Source of the DNA: Pseudomonas fulva NBRC 16637 = DSM 17717
Lineage (GTDB): Bacteria; Pseudomonadota; Gammaproteobacteria; Pseudomonadales; Pseudomonadaceae
Assembly: GCF_000730565.1 (NCBI RefSeq)
Contig: NZ_BBIQ01000013.1
Location: 62,001 to 126,000, forward strand
DNA: 64,000 nt
Direction: 5' to 3'
The notes below the pieces were generated by a model. That model was not told where the DNA came from. It did not search any database and saw only the letters and a program-made list of their open reading frames with translations. Each line of letters begins with the position of its first letter. Positions within the stretch are counted from its first letter, which is position 1. Below are positions 1 to 9,126 of the stretch, piece by piece. Both the position numbers and the translations under genes were made by a program.

Positions 1-2061
1 CCGAAGGCGCCAAAGCCTCCATCGGTTTCTCGGCCTAGTGCCAGGCCAACATCCCCAACAGCTAGGTCAGGTGACCGGCTTCCAGAGGTGATTCCTGAGT
101 TCAATCGGGTCCACGACATTGCAACCATGATCGAAGCTCATGGCTACAAGCGTATTGATGGCAAGTGGCTGAGCCCGCACAGCAGTTCAGGCCAGCCAGG
201 GGTGACGATCACGGACGGCAAACTCTATTCGCATCACACATCGGATCCGTTGGCTAACGGACACAAGAATGATGCGTTCGATGTCTTCTGCATCCTTATG
301 CACGACGGTGATCAAAGGGCGGCGACTAGGGCAGCGGCTCAAATCCTCGGCATAGATGCGAAGTCTCGGCCGCCGGCGCCTCCACCATTAGGCGAACTTC
401 CCCGCGCCCCATCTGTGATCGAGCAGGCCGAGCAGCCACCGCATGAAGACAGTGATGCCGAGCAACTTCCCCACGCCCCATCGGATGAAGAAGCCCCCAG
501 CCCGGCCGGCTCCTCGGCCAAGGGGGGGAACGGGGGTGACACCCTGGATATCGATGGTGCGATGCGCCGGTTCGCCTTGGTGGAAGGAACCACCAGCGTG
601 TGGGATTTGGATAAGGGCAGGGCGATGAAGCGGGCAGGGTTCGAAGCCCTGGTTGGGAAGCCGCTGGCTAAGGAGTGGGTAGAGCGCACTGACAAGAAGC
701 TGATCGGTTCTGAGCAGGTGACGGAGCTTGAACACGCTCGGAAGATGTCCAGCAAGAAGGGCGGTGCGCTGAAACTGGAGCCGCTGGACCGGTACATCTA
801 TATCGACGGTACGAAAGAGGCCTGGGACCGTGAGAAGAAGCGGCGCCTGCCCGAGGGTAGCGTCAAGATGGCCTTGGGTGATGCCTATCAGCTCTGGCTG
901 AACAGCCCGGACCGTCGGGTGGTGGACGTTGACCATATCGTGTTCGACCCGACGATGACAAAAGATCCTGCGATCTACATCAACACTTTCGAGGGCCTGC
1001 CGCTTACGCCGGTGCGCGATGACGCTGCCTGCGAGAACCTGCGCTGGCTGATCGCGTTCCTCTGTAACAATGACGAGGAAGCCCTGAATTGGCTGATCAA
1101 GTGGCTCGCCTACCCGCTCCAGCACATGGGTGCGAAGATGGACACCGCGATCCTCTTTCATTCAACCATGGAGGGCTCGGGTAAGAGCTTACTGTTCGCA
1201 GACATCATGGGCGAGCTGTATGGCAGATACAGCGCCACGGTAGGGCAGGCGCAGTTGGAGGGCAACTTCAACGCTTGGCAGAGCGGCAAGCTATGGGCGG
1301 TATTCGAAGAGGTTGTGAGTCGGGATCAGCGATACAACCAGGTCGGTAAGATCAAGCACATGATCACCGGCAAGACGGTGCGCATGGAGTCCAAGTTTAT
1401 CAACGGCTGGGAAGAGTCCAACCACATGAACTCTGCATTCCTGAGCAATGAGATCATGCCGTGGCCGATCAGCGAAGACGACCGCCGGATGCTGGTGATG
1501 TGGCCCTTGGAGACGTTGCCCCCTGAAAGGCAGAAGGCGATTTCCACAGAGCTGGCTAACGGTGGCGTGGCTGCTTTGTATGGATGGCTTCTAGACGTCG
1601 ACCTCGAGGACTTCAATCAACGTACACGCCCGCCGAAGACAGAGGCTCGTCAGCGCCTCGTTGAGCTGAGCCGCACGGCCTGGCAGACCTTCTACCACCT
1701 CTGGCGCAATGGAGAGCTTGGCTACGGCCTTTGGGGCTGCTGCCTGACGTCAGATGTGTACGCCATGTTCATCGAGTGGTGTGCTCACAACAAAGAGCAT
1801 GCCATGAGTCAAACCAAGTTCTCGCTGATGTTGAGCGCGAAGGTGGAGAAGACGAGGGCTATACCCTGGTCTGACTGCTCCACAGAGTGCGTAACCCGCC
1901 GATTTGCAGCGTTCTTCATGCCCACCGATGGTGATCCTTCCCTACCCCCATCCATGAATGCGGCCGTGCTGGGGAAGAATGTTCGCGAATGGCGTGAGCG
2001 AGCGAAGCTCGCAGGCTGGACGGTGGAAGCCTGGGACCACATAAAAAGGGTGGCTGCATGA
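1..2061 (+). CDS. Phage primase/helicase (DUF5906-like), 5' end outside window
   Basis: The frame is open from base 1, so the GTG at 88 is probably an internal valine and the true start lies upstream. The region coded by about 100-360 resembles the DNA-binding/primase-like part of phage replication proteins. It is followed by a Pro/Ala/Glu-rich linker (about 360-540). The C-terminal part carries a P-loop with motif EGSGKS coded at 1171-1188, an acidic strand (WAVFEEV, about 1295-1315) and a downstream arrangement like DUF5906 phage helicases. It would prime and unwind phage DNA. The stop overlaps an ATG at 2058 that opens into repeat DNA. Family assignment is from motif reading; the ATPase half is clear, the primase half is inferred. 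Confidence 0.8.
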   Translation, partial: PKAPKPPSVSRPSARPTSPTARSGDRLPEVIPEFNRVHDIATMIEAHGYKRIDGKWLSPHSSSGQPGVTITDGKLYSHHTSDPLANGHKNDAFDVFCILMHDGDQRAATRAAAQILGIDAKSRPPAPPPLGELPRAPSVIEQAEQPPHEDSDAEQLPHAPSDEEAPSPAGSSAKGGNGGDTLDIDGAMRRFALVEGTTSVWDLDKGRAMKRAGFEALVGKPLAKEWVERTDKKLIGSEQVTELEHARKMSSKKGGALKLEPLDRYIYIDGTKEAWDREKKRRLPEGSVKMALGDAYQLWLNSPDRRVVDVDHIVFDPTMTKDPAIYINTFEGLPLTPVRDDAACENLRWLIAFLCNNDEEALNWLIKWLAYPLQHMGAKMDTAILFHSTMEGSGKSLLFADIMGELYGRYSATVGQAQLEGNFNAWQSGKLWAVFEEVVSRDQRYNQVGKIKHMITGKTVRMESKFINGWEESNHMNSAFLSNEIMPWPISEDDRRMLVMWPLETLPPERQKAISTELANGGVAALYGWLLDVDLEDFNQRTRPPKTEARQRLVELSRTAWQTFYHLWRNGELGYGLWGCCLTSDVYAMFIEWCAHNKEHAMSQTKFSLMLSAKVEKTRAIPWSDCSTECVTRRFAAFFMPTDGDPSLPPSMNAAVLGKNVREWRERAKLAGWTVEAWDHIKRVAA

Positions 2062-2386
2062 GTGCGTCAGCAAGTGTGTTGGGTGTGTTGGGTCGGTGTT
2101 GGGTTGGTTTAATCAAGCCAACACACATGCAGCCCCCGGAATTCGTGGCTTGCGGTCAGTCTGTGTTGGGTGTGTTGGGTTCGCGCACGCGTGCGCGCAT
2201 ACGATCTTTAGCAAGCACCGAAATCATGGAGGGAAAAAATCTCCATGCGAGCCCTGAAAAAATCAACACACCCAACACACTCAACAAAGGTAACTCTAAC
2301 CCTTTGAATTTATTGAGTTTATTGTGTGTTGGGTCTGTGTTGGGTTGGCCAAATGTGTGTTGGGTGCTGAATTTGGAGGTAAAACG
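2062..2386. repeat. GTGTTGGGT repeat block with 16-bp palindrome
   Basis: Eight exact copies of GTGTTGGGT start at 2076, 2085, 2096, 2163, 2172, 2326, 2337 and 2357, and one exact inverted copy lies at 2270-2278; further partial inverted copies lie near 2118 and 2264. A perfect 16-bp palindrome (CGCGCACGCGTGCGCG) occupies 2182-2197. An ORF from 2058 to 2390 crosses the block, but its translation only restates the repeat (VLGVLG, CVGSVLGW), so I treat the block as DNA structure, not a confident gene. The position directly after the replicative primase/helicase suggests iterons or a replication origin; that function is inferred. Confidence 0.75.
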
Positions 2387-2935
2387 ATGAACATGGACGC
2401 CCGTAAAGGCCTTCAGCGCGAAATGCAGTTGGCCCAGCACATCAAGGAAATGGCCGAATTGATTGATCAAACCGAGCGCCTGCACTTGGTGGCCGGTCTG
2501 ATGCATCACTGGGGAGAGCAGCGCAGGCAGCTTGGGCTTGGAGCAAGCATCGGCAGCCAAATGGGTACGATCATGGAATGGAAGGGATCGGCGCCACGCA
2601 CCGGTGCCTCTGGTGCACGAATACTGGTATCAGGCGCAGGCCTGGACCATGCCGCTGCCGAAGTCGATGCGGCGGTGGCTGAATTAGCCCGCCGTGACGA
2701 ACGTGGAGCAACGCTGGCCAAGCTGGCCGAGCTGAGGTACATGGAGCTGGCCACCATCAGGGCGCAGATGCGGGAGGTCGGGCTTGGCGAGCACGCCGAC
2801 CGTACCTATCGGAACTGGGTGAAGGCGCTGCATCTACAGGTCTTCTCTGTACTTGCCGCCCGCGCAGGCCGCGTCCGACAACAGACCGTTCGTCGGGTGG
2901 GGATGCGACTTGCATGCAACATGAATGACAGATAG
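2387..2935 (+). CDS. Phage protein of unknown function (182 aa)
   Basis: I do not recognise the family. The start at 2387 is chosen because GGAGGT at 2375-2380 sits six bases upstream; an upstream in-frame start at 2324 would translate the repeat block. The N-terminal 60 residues look helical (a Gln/Glu-rich segment then MHHWGEQRRQLG). The C-terminal half is basic, with HADRTYRNWVKALHLQ and many Arg residues, compatible with nucleic-acid binding. It is the last gene before a strong terminator and the late genes, a place where antiterminators or late regulators often sit in temperate phages. That role is only a positional guess. Confidence 0.6.
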   Translation: MNMDARKGLQREMQLAQHIKEMAELIDQTERLHLVAGLMHHWGEQRRQLGLGASIGSQMGTIMEWKGSAPRTGASGARILVSGAGLDHAAAEVDAAVAELARRDERGATLAKLAELRYMELATIRAQMREVGLGEHADRTYRNWVKALHLQVFSVLAARAGRVRQQTVRRVGMRLACNMNDR

Positions 2936-2952
2936 TCACCACATTGCGACGT

Positions 2953-2979
2953 ACCGAAAATAGGCTCTTTTCGGTTTTT
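2953..2979 (+). terminator. Intrinsic terminator after early genes
   Basis: ACCGAAAA (2953-2960) pairs perfectly with TTTTCGGT (2968-2975) across a 7-nt loop and is followed by more T residues. It lies 18 bases after the preceding stop and would end the early transcript. Confidence 0.8.
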
Positions 2980-3085
2980 CCGGTGACCTGTAAAAAGTCC
3001 TCACGATATCAAAAGTGCGCTTAGGCGCTTTCCCCCATAAGCACTGTGTTGTGCAACCGGCCCCGACCTATCGGTGCATCGAGAA

Positions 3086-3113
3086 CCCTGCCCACTGGCG
3101 GGGTTTTCTTTTT
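3086..3113 (+). terminator. Intrinsic terminator before the holin gene
   Basis: CCCTGCC (3086-3092) pairs with GGCGGGG (3097-3103) with one T-G wobble and a CACT loop, then TTTTCTTTTT. It lies 30 bases upstream of the holin start, so it may attenuate read-through into the late region; the late promoter itself was not identified. Confidence 0.7.
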
Positions 3114-3143
3114 CCGGCACTTTGCTTTGCCAACGAGGCTTGA

Positions 3144-3491
3144 ATGAACAGCGAGCAACAAGCGTTAGCCGAACTGCCGATCTGGATGGTGATTGTGCTG
3201 TCCCTAGTCGGCGGTGTTTCGGGAGAAATGTGGCGGGCCGACAAGGCGGGCGCTCGCGGGTGGGGGCTGGTTCGCCGGTTGGCACTGCGGTCTGGTGCCT
3301 GCGTCACCTGCGGGCTGTCGACCAACATGCTGCTGTACGCCCTCGGTGTTTCGGTGTGGGCGGCGGCAGCGGTCGGTTGCCTGACCGCGATGGCCGGCGC
3401 CGATGTGGCGATCAATCTGTATGAGCGCTGGGCCGCCAAGCGGTTGGGCATCGAGCAGGCGCCGCCACAGGCCGGAGAGCCGGGGCAGTGA
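3144..3491 (+). CDS. Phage holin (LydA / holin superfamily III-like)
   Basis: This 115-residue protein has a short N-terminal helix, a hydrophobic segment near residues 13-27 (IWMVIVLSLVGGVSG) and two more hydrophobic stretches around 50-66 and 69-88, then a charged C-terminal tail ending in a Gly/Pro-rich segment. Length and layout fit holins of the LydA type, which open the inner membrane so that the endolysin reaches the cell wall. It stands alone just upstream of the packaging genes, 24 kb from the endolysin and spanins. Specific holin class is inferred from layout. Confidence 0.75.
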   Translation: MNSEQQALAELPIWMVIVLSLVGGVSGEMWRADKAGARGWGLVRRLALRSGACVTCGLSTNMLLYALGVSVWAAAAVGCLTAMAGADVAINLYERWAAKRLGIEQAPPQAGEPGQ

Positions 3492-3651
3492 GACGACCGG
3501 CAGCCCCGGTGGTGCCGGGGACCCTGGCAACCTGGCCGGGGTACGGGACTGGGAACCCGCGGTTCTTCGTTAGCGGGAGGTTCACCAGCTTAGTGAACTG
3601 CGGTGAACTGGTTAACCCCTTGGATTCATTGGGTGAACTGGACATTTTGCA
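3492..3651. other. Possible cos / terminase-binding region
   Basis: The gap in front of the terminase genes holds a GC hairpin (CCCCGG at 3504-3509 with CCGGGG at 3515-3520) and three direct copies of GTGAACTG at 3593, 3603 and 3633, with an inverted partial copy GTTCACC at 3580-3586. In phages with lambda-type terminases the cos site lies here and contains repeats bound by the small subunit. Assignment as cos is inferred from position and repeats only. Confidence 0.4.
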
Positions 3652-4233
3652 ATGACATACCTGACGAAATCGGAATTCGCCGCCAGGCGCGGATGGTCAA
3701 AATCCTATGTTTCCAAGCTGGCCAGCCAGGATCGGCTGGTGCTCACCGAAGGTGGCAAAGTTGATGTCGAGGCGACAGAGGCGCTGCTAGCCGAGTCGGC
3801 TGACCCCAGCAAAGCGGCCGTCACGGCCCGGCATGAGGAAAACCGAATTGACCGAGATGTCCGCAGCCAACTCCTGCCGGTCAGTGACACTCCTGCGGTG
3901 CAGCCAGCGGTTCAGCAACCAGGCAAGGGGTTGGATTTCCAGAAGGCGAGGGCACACCGCGAGTTCTATCTCGCCCAACTGGCGGAGGCCGAATTCAACA
4001 AGGTGCAAGGCAACCTGGTCGAGCGCAAGTCTGTGGAGGATGCAGCCTTTACGGCTGGTCGCACACTTCGCGACCTGGTGTTCGGCCTTGCACCCCAGCT
4101 TGCTGCAGAGCTGACCGGGATGAACGATTCTTGGGAAATCGAAAAGCACCTCAACGGCGCCTTTCGCCAAGTCTTCGAAGACGCGGCGAAGATGAGCGAC
4201 GCCGATCTTGAACAAGCCATGACACAGAGCTGA
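3652..4233 (+). CDS. Terminase small subunit (Nu1-like)
   Basis: The first 45 residues form a winged-helix/HTH-like start (KSEFAARRGWSKSYVSKLAS) of the kind used by lambda Nu1-type small subunits to bind cos. The middle is hydrophilic and the C-terminal half (from about residue 95) is helical, probably for oligomerisation and contact with the large subunit. Length 193 aa is close to that of Nu1. It lies four bases before the large terminase gene. The protein would recognise phage DNA and recruit the packaging motor. Confidence 0.85.
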   Translation: MTYLTKSEFAARRGWSKSYVSKLASQDRLVLTEGGKVDVEATEALLAESADPSKAAVTARHEENRIDRDVRSQLLPVSDTPAVQPAVQQPGKGLDFQKARAHREFYLAQLAEAEFNKVQGNLVERKSVEDAAFTAGRTLRDLVFGLAPQLAAELTGMNDSWEIEKHLNGAFRQVFEDAAKMSDADLEQAMTQS

Positions 4234-4237
4234 GCCT

Positions 4238-6277
4238 ATGCCCACCGGATACGCGGACGGTGCCAAGGTGTACCGCGAAGCGTATGGCCGTGGGCTGAAG
4301 CCCGACCCCGAATTGTGGGTGGACGAATGGGCTGACGAGTACATGCGCATCCCGCGTGATACTGGTGCAGCCGAGCCCGGCAAATACCGCACGGCGCGGA
4401 CGCCGTATGCCCGTGAACCTATGCGCTGCCTATCACCAGCGCATCCCTGCAAGCGCGTCATAACCATGGTCGCCTCGCAGCTGATGAAAACTCAGATCGC
4501 CTTGAACTGGATCGGGGCGCTGATCCATATGTCTCCCTCGAACATCCTGACGTTGCTGCCAAGCCTCGCCCTGGCCAAGCGGGTATCAGCACGGATCGGG
4601 AAGACCATCGCCGCTACGCCAGAGCTGAAAGCGCGAGTAGCGACCTCCCGTTCACGGGATGCACGTAACACCATGGACACCAAGGAGTTCGAAGGCGGCA
4701 CGCTGTACGCCACCACGGCTGGCTCGGCCTCCAACCTTGCAGAGCTGGCCGCACGATTCATCTACGGCGACGAGATCGACCGGTGGGACGTCGACGTCGA
4801 TGAAGAGGGGGACCCAGTTGACCTGGCTGAAACCCGGGGAAGTACCTTTGGCCGGAATGCCAAGTTCTATTTCTCCAGTTCGCCCACTATCAAAGGTGCA
4901 TCGCGGATATCTGACCTGTTCGAGATGAGTGACCAGCGGTACTACTACGTCCCGTGCCCGACCTGCGGTCACATGCAGGTATTGGAGTGGGAGAACCTGC
5001 TTTATTCAGCCGATTTCCAGACAGTCCACTACAGGTGTTCATCTGGCGATTGTGATGTGCTGATCGAGGAACACTACAAGGGCGAGATGCTCGCCAAGGG
5101 TGAGTGGCGCTCGACCACCCAGGGCGATGGGGAAACGGTTGGTTTCCACCTCAATGCTTTGTATGCCCCGCTCGGTTGGACCTCATGGGCTGATCTGGCC
5201 AAGCAGTTCGAGAAGGCCAAGCGCGCCCAGGACCGGGGTGACCTTGAACCCATGCAGGTGTTCTACAACACCCGTCTGGCGAAGGTTTGGGACAGCGCGG
5301 TCGAGCAGACCAAAGCTGAGGTGCTGCAGGCGAGGGCGCTGCAAGAGGACTACGTTCTAGGCACCTTGCCAGTTGGGGCACTCGCATTGACCGCCGCCGT
5401 TGACGTACAGGCCAACCGCCTGGAACTGATGACAATGGCCTGGGGGGCCGGGATGGAGCGCTGGGTGGTTGATCACCAGGTTATCCCAGGTGATCCGGCT
5501 GATGAGCGTACTTGGGAATTACTGGATGAACGTCTAAAGGTCCGGTACCGGCACCCCTGTGGTGTGAGCCTGGGGATCCTGGCCACTGGCATCGACTCCG
5601 GCGGTCATCACACGCATGAGGTGTATCAGTTCACACGCGTACGCCGCTGGCGCAACGTGTTCGCGCTCAAGGGCGCGAGCAAGCCGGGGCGCCCTGTGAT
5701 CGCTCAGCGGCCGTCCCAGGTGGATGTCACCTGGAAGGGGCAAACGGAACGCAACGGCGCGGAGTTGTGGATCGTCGGTACCGACACGGCCAAGGACTGG
5801 ATCTACAACCGCTACAGCTTTGAGAAGGGGCCTGGTGCGCTGCACTTCGCCAAAGACCTGCCGGATGAATTCTTCAAGCAGTGTGTGGCCGAGCGGAAGA
5901 TTGCCCGTTACGTAAAGGGCTACAAGCGAATCGAGTGGGTAAAAGGCAAGGCCGACCGCAACGAAGCGCTCGACCTGATGGTGTACAACTTGGCCATGGC
6001 CAACTTTCTCGGCCTTCACCGCTACGGCGAGCAGGACTGGGACAGGCTGCGGCAGGCGCTCGCTCAGGCCAACTTGTTCGAGCAAGGCGAACCGGAGCCA
6101 GCCCGGCCCCAGGCCAGTGAGCCTGATGACGACCTGGATAACGAAGTCGAGTCGCCGGGTTCCGCGCCTGTTCCAGTCAAGCGCAACGATCCCCCACCAC
6201 CACCGCCGGCTCCGCGAGCCGCACCCCAACCCACGCAACGCCGCAGCTCCAGCAGCGGCTATCTCAAGAGACGCTGA
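4238..6277 (+). CDS. Terminase large subunit (lambda GpA family)
   Basis: A 679-residue packaging ATPase/nuclease. A degenerate Walker A (ASQLMKTQ, residues 79-86) and a Walker B with catalytic acid (FIYGDEIDRW, 174-183) mark the ATPase half. A four-cysteine knuckle (CPTCG, then CSSGDC) follows near residues 245-275, as in GpA proteins. The C-terminal half carries the nuclease region, with acidic patches such as AVDVQANRLEL and GIDSGGH. The last 60 residues are Pro/Ser-rich. It would cut concatemers at cos and pump DNA into the prohead. The next gene starts two bases after this stop. Confidence 0.95.
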   Translation: MPTGYADGAKVYREAYGRGLKPDPELWVDEWADEYMRIPRDTGAAEPGKYRTARTPYAREPMRCLSPAHPCKRVITMVASQLMKTQIALNWIGALIHMSPSNILTLLPSLALAKRVSARIGKTIAATPELKARVATSRSRDARNTMDTKEFEGGTLYATTAGSASNLAELAARFIYGDEIDRWDVDVDEEGDPVDLAETRGSTFGRNAKFYFSSSPTIKGASRISDLFEMSDQRYYYVPCPTCGHMQVLEWENLLYSADFQTVHYRCSSGDCDVLIEEHYKGEMLAKGEWRSTTQGDGETVGFHLNALYAPLGWTSWADLAKQFEKAKRAQDRGDLEPMQVFYNTRLAKVWDSAVEQTKAEVLQARALQEDYVLGTLPVGALALTAAVDVQANRLELMTMAWGAGMERWVVDHQVIPGDPADERTWELLDERLKVRYRHPCGVSLGILATGIDSGGHHTHEVYQFTRVRRWRNVFALKGASKPGRPVIAQRPSQVDVTWKGQTERNGAELWIVGTDTAKDWIYNRYSFEKGPGALHFAKDLPDEFFKQCVAERKIARYVKGYKRIEWVKGKADRNEALDLMVYNLAMANFLGLHRYGEQDWDRLRQALAQANLFEQGEPEPARPQASEPDDDLDNEVESPGSAPVPVKRNDPPPPPPAPRAAPQPTQRRSSSSGYLKRR

Positions 6278-6278
6278 C

Positions 6279-6485
6279 ATGGCATATACAAAGGCCCACC
6301 TCGACGCGGTCGAGCGGGCGATTGCGCGTGGTGAAAAGACCGTCCGGTACACCGACCGCACCGTTGAGTACCGCACGGTTGACGAGCTGATCCGGGCTCG
6401 TGACCTGATCCGCACTGAGCTAACTGCCGCTGCCGGGCCCCGGTCCCGGGTGATCCGCATTTATCACGGGGGTAAGGGGCTTTGA
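6279..6485 (+). CDS. Head-tail connector, gpW family
   Basis: A 68-residue protein, the same length as lambda gpW. It starts MAYTKAHLDAVERAIARGEK and has the expected two-helix plus hairpin pattern, including TVEYRTVDELIRARDLI. gpW plugs filled heads beneath the portal so tails can join. It lies in the classic slot between terminase and portal genes. The start at 6279 is two bases after the terminase stop; a longer in-frame reading from 6117 would overlap the terminase gene and is unlikely. Confidence 0.85.
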   Translation: MAYTKAHLDAVERAIARGEKTVRYTDRTVEYRTVDELIRARDLIRTELTAAAGPRSRVIRIYHGGKGL

Positions 6486-7972
6486 GCGGACGATACCTAT
6501 CCCTTGGGCGTTCGGGAATTTTGGTGCCTGAGCGTATCAAGGCCAGCTATGAAGGCGCTGCAGAGGGGCGGCGCTCATCAGGGTGGGACGCGCCGGACAC
6601 CGGCGCAAACAGCCTGATCATGCCCGCGTTGAGGAACCTGCGATCACGCTCGCGCAGTGCAGTGCGCAATGATCCCTATGCCGCCAACGTCATTGATAAG
6701 CGCGTCAGCAATCTGATCGGCACTGGGATCACACCGCACCCGCGATTGCTGGACAAGGCGGTGCGCAAGGCAATGCAGGAACTGTGGGAGGACTGGGTGG
6801 ATGAAGCTGATGCCGATCAACTCACCGACTTTTACGGCTTGCAAGCACTCGTAGCGCGCACCGTCGAACAGTCAGGTGAGTGCTTCATTCGCCTGCGTCC
6901 ACGCAGACCGGAAGATGGCTACGCGGTACCGTTGCAGCTGCAGTGTCTGGCGCCAGAATTCATTCCCCATGACAAGTTCGAGCTGACCCGTTCTGGCAAT
7001 GTGGTCAGGGCGGGCATCGAGTTCAACGGTATTGGCCGTCGTGTGGCGTACTGGTGCCATCGCAACCATCCCAGCGATAAGTCATCGCTCAATGCGGGCT
7101 ACAACCAGCTGGTGCGGATTCCAGCAGAGCAGATGCTGCATGTTTTCGAGCCTTTGGAGCCTGGACAGCTGCGCGGAGTGCCGCGTTTGGCGCCGGTCCT
7201 CAAGCGATTGCGCAGCCTGGACAACTTCGACGATGCGGTGCTGTTCCGGCAGGAGGTCGCCAACCTGTTCGCGGGTTTCGTCCGCAAGCCGGCCCCCGAT
7301 GGGGCACCTCAACTCGACATGGTCACAGGGGCGCCGGTCAAGTTCGACCGGGATGCCTTCACGCCTATGGTAGGCCTGGAGCCCGGGACGATGCAGGAGC
7401 TGCTCCCTGGGGAACAGGTGGAGTTCTCGGCCCCCCCGGATGCCGGCAACAACTACCCCGACTTCATGAGGCAGCAGCTGATGGCGGCGGCCGCCGGGTC
7501 GGGGCTTCCCTACGAGCTGATGACCGGTGACATGCAGGGCGTGAACGACCGGGCGATCCGCGTGGTGCTGAACGAGTTTCGGCGGCGCCTTGAGCAGCTT
7601 CAGTTCCAAGTGTATGTCCACCAGCTTTGTCGTCCAGTACGCAAAGCCTGGTTGGACATGGCCGTGCTCGCCGGGGCTTTGGAGCTACCGGACTACTCCC
7701 AGCGCCGGCGTGAGTATCAGCGTACCCGCTGGGTGCCGCAGGGTTGGGCCTATATCCACCCGGTTCAAGACGTCCAGTCACGCAGTATGGAAATCGCTGC
7801 GGGGTTCGCATCGCGCAGCGAAGTTTGTCTGCGCAACGGGACCGACTCAGAGGTGGTGGACGAAGAGAACGCCGCCGACATTGCTCGGGCCAAGGCCCTG
7901 GGCCTCAACTACAGAAGCCTGCCGGTCATTGAGGATGATCCTGATGAACCCGGCGAAAAGGGGAAGACATGA
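6482..7972 (+). CDS. Portal protein (lambda gpB family)
   Basis: This 496-residue protein matches lambda-type portals: SRSAVRNDPYAANVIDKRVS near residues 57-76, a wing region with GECFIRLRPRR, and the late motif GSGLPYELMTGDMQGVNDRA around 340-360. Twelve copies form the DNA entry ring of the head. The start is a TTG at 6482 overlapping the gpW stop (TTTGAG), which suggests translational coupling. The C-terminal Asp/Glu/Gly-rich tail ends just as the protease gene begins at 7969 (ATGA overlap). Confidence 0.93.
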   Translation: MSGRYLSLGRSGILVPERIKASYEGAAEGRRSSGWDAPDTGANSLIMPALRNLRSRSRSAVRNDPYAANVIDKRVSNLIGTGITPHPRLLDKAVRKAMQELWEDWVDEADADQLTDFYGLQALVARTVEQSGECFIRLRPRRPEDGYAVPLQLQCLAPEFIPHDKFELTRSGNVVRAGIEFNGIGRRVAYWCHRNHPSDKSSLNAGYNQLVRIPAEQMLHVFEPLEPGQLRGVPRLAPVLKRLRSLDNFDDAVLFRQEVANLFAGFVRKPAPDGAPQLDMVTGAPVKFDRDAFTPMVGLEPGTMQELLPGEQVEFSAPPDAGNNYPDFMRQQLMAAAAGSGLPYELMTGDMQGVNDRAIRVVLNEFRRRLEQLQFQVYVHQLCRPVRKAWLDMAVLAGALELPDYSQRRREYQRTRWVPQGWAYIHPVQDVQSRSMEIAAGFASRSEVCLRNGTDSEVVDEENAADIARAKALGLNYRSLPVIEDDPDEPGEKGKT

Positions 7973-9126
7973 AACCGTTGATGCCGTTTCGCATCTTCAA
8001 CAAGGCGCCCTCGGTGCCGAAAGTCGAAGATCAGCATTGGTACAAGATCACTGCAGCCGTGAAGGAGGAGGGCGCTGATGGAGGTGAGCCCACTCCCATC
8101 GAAGTCTACGTTTATGGCGAGATTGGCGGGTGGGGTATTACCGCAAACCAATTTATTCAGGACTTGAAAGCGGTCGACGATGGCGTGTCGCCGGTCGTGG
8201 TGGCTTTCAACACCAACGGTGGCGACCTATTCGAAGGGCTTGCCATCCACAATGCGCTGAGCCGCCTGGGCGAGCGCTGTACGGGCCGAGTCGATGCACT
8301 GGCGGCAAGCGCTGGCAGCGTAGCGGTATGCGGCGCACATCGGGTGGTGATGGCATCGAACGCAATCCTGATGATCCACAACCCATACACCTGGGCGGGT
8401 GGGGATGCAGAGGAATTGCGACGTGTAGCCGATGTGCTCGATCAGGCGTTCGAAGTGATCATCGCAGCCTACAAGGCCAAAGCACCTGATATCGATGAAG
8501 CTGAATTGCGCCGTATGGTCAACGATGAAACCTGGCTCACCGCCCAGGAGGCGCTCGAACTCGGTTTGGCTGATGAGGTTGGAAATGGCCTTCAGGTACG
8601 GGCCTGCCTTGGCCAAGGCAACGCCATGGCGCGGTACCGAAACACTCCCCAGACGCTACTGGACCAGCTGGCAAGCAGCTTGGAACCATCCGCAGACGAT
8701 CCGGCAACGCCGCTTGAACTCCCAGCGCCAAGTCCCGGTGATGCCACAGCGCTTGCCTTGATGATCACGCAAGCCTGTGCGAAAGCGGGGATCAGCAACC
8801 TGGTTGAGCCTCTGATTGCCTCGACCAAACTGATCAATCCGAGCGAGGTGCAGGCCGCTTTGAATCGCGCCAAGGATGTACACGGGCTCTGCGTAGCAGC
8901 TCGGTTGCCAGAGCTTACCGCTGAGTTCGTGATGGCCGGGCTGGAGCCCGATGCGGTGCGGGCGCGGTTGTTCGAGAAGGTGGTCGGCTCAGGCAAGGGA
9001 ATCGAGATCGACAACAGCCTCCCCCCGGCCGATGACGAACCAGAGAAAGTCAGGGCCCAACTACCCAACCCCTCCAGCATTTGGGCTGCCCGCCGGCAAG
9101 CCGCCAACAGAGGAGCACGACCATGA
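7969..9126 (+). CDS. Head maturation protease (ClpP/S49-like) with C-terminal scaffold-like region
   Basis: The N-terminal about 215 residues are a ClpP-fold peptidase: a strand with FNTNGGDLFEGLAIHNAL (80-97), the serine motif LAASAGS with likely nucleophile Ser114, and MIHNP with likely catalytic His137. The remaining about 170 residues are rich in Ala, Pro and Glu. In lambda C/Nu3-type genes the corresponding region serves as scaffold, and an internal start may produce it alone. The protein would cleave scaffold and itself during prohead maturation. It overlaps the portal and decoration genes by four bases at each end. Confidence 0.9.
   Translation: MKPLMPFRIFNKAPSVPKVEDQHWYKITAAVKEEGADGGEPTPIEVYVYGEIGGWGITANQFIQDLKAVDDGVSPVVVAFNTNGGDLFEGLAIHNALSRLGERCTGRVDALAASAGSVAVCGAHRVVMASNAILMIHNPYTWAGGDAEELRRVADVLDQAFEVIIAAYKAKAPDIDEAELRRMVNDETWLTAQEALELGLADEVGNGLQVRACLGQGNAMARYRNTPQTLLDQLASSLEPSADDPATPLELPAPSPGDATALALMITQACAKAGISNLVEPLIASTKLINPSEVQAALNRAKDVHGLCVAARLPELTAEFVMAGLEPDAVRARLFEKVVGSGKGIEIDNSLPPADDEPEKVRAQLPNPSSIWAARRQAANRGARP

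Noticed and set aside
2058..2390. ORF of 110 codons through the repeat block
   Set aside because: Its start overlaps the primase stop nicely, but the product mostly restates the DNA repeats, so coding is not supported.
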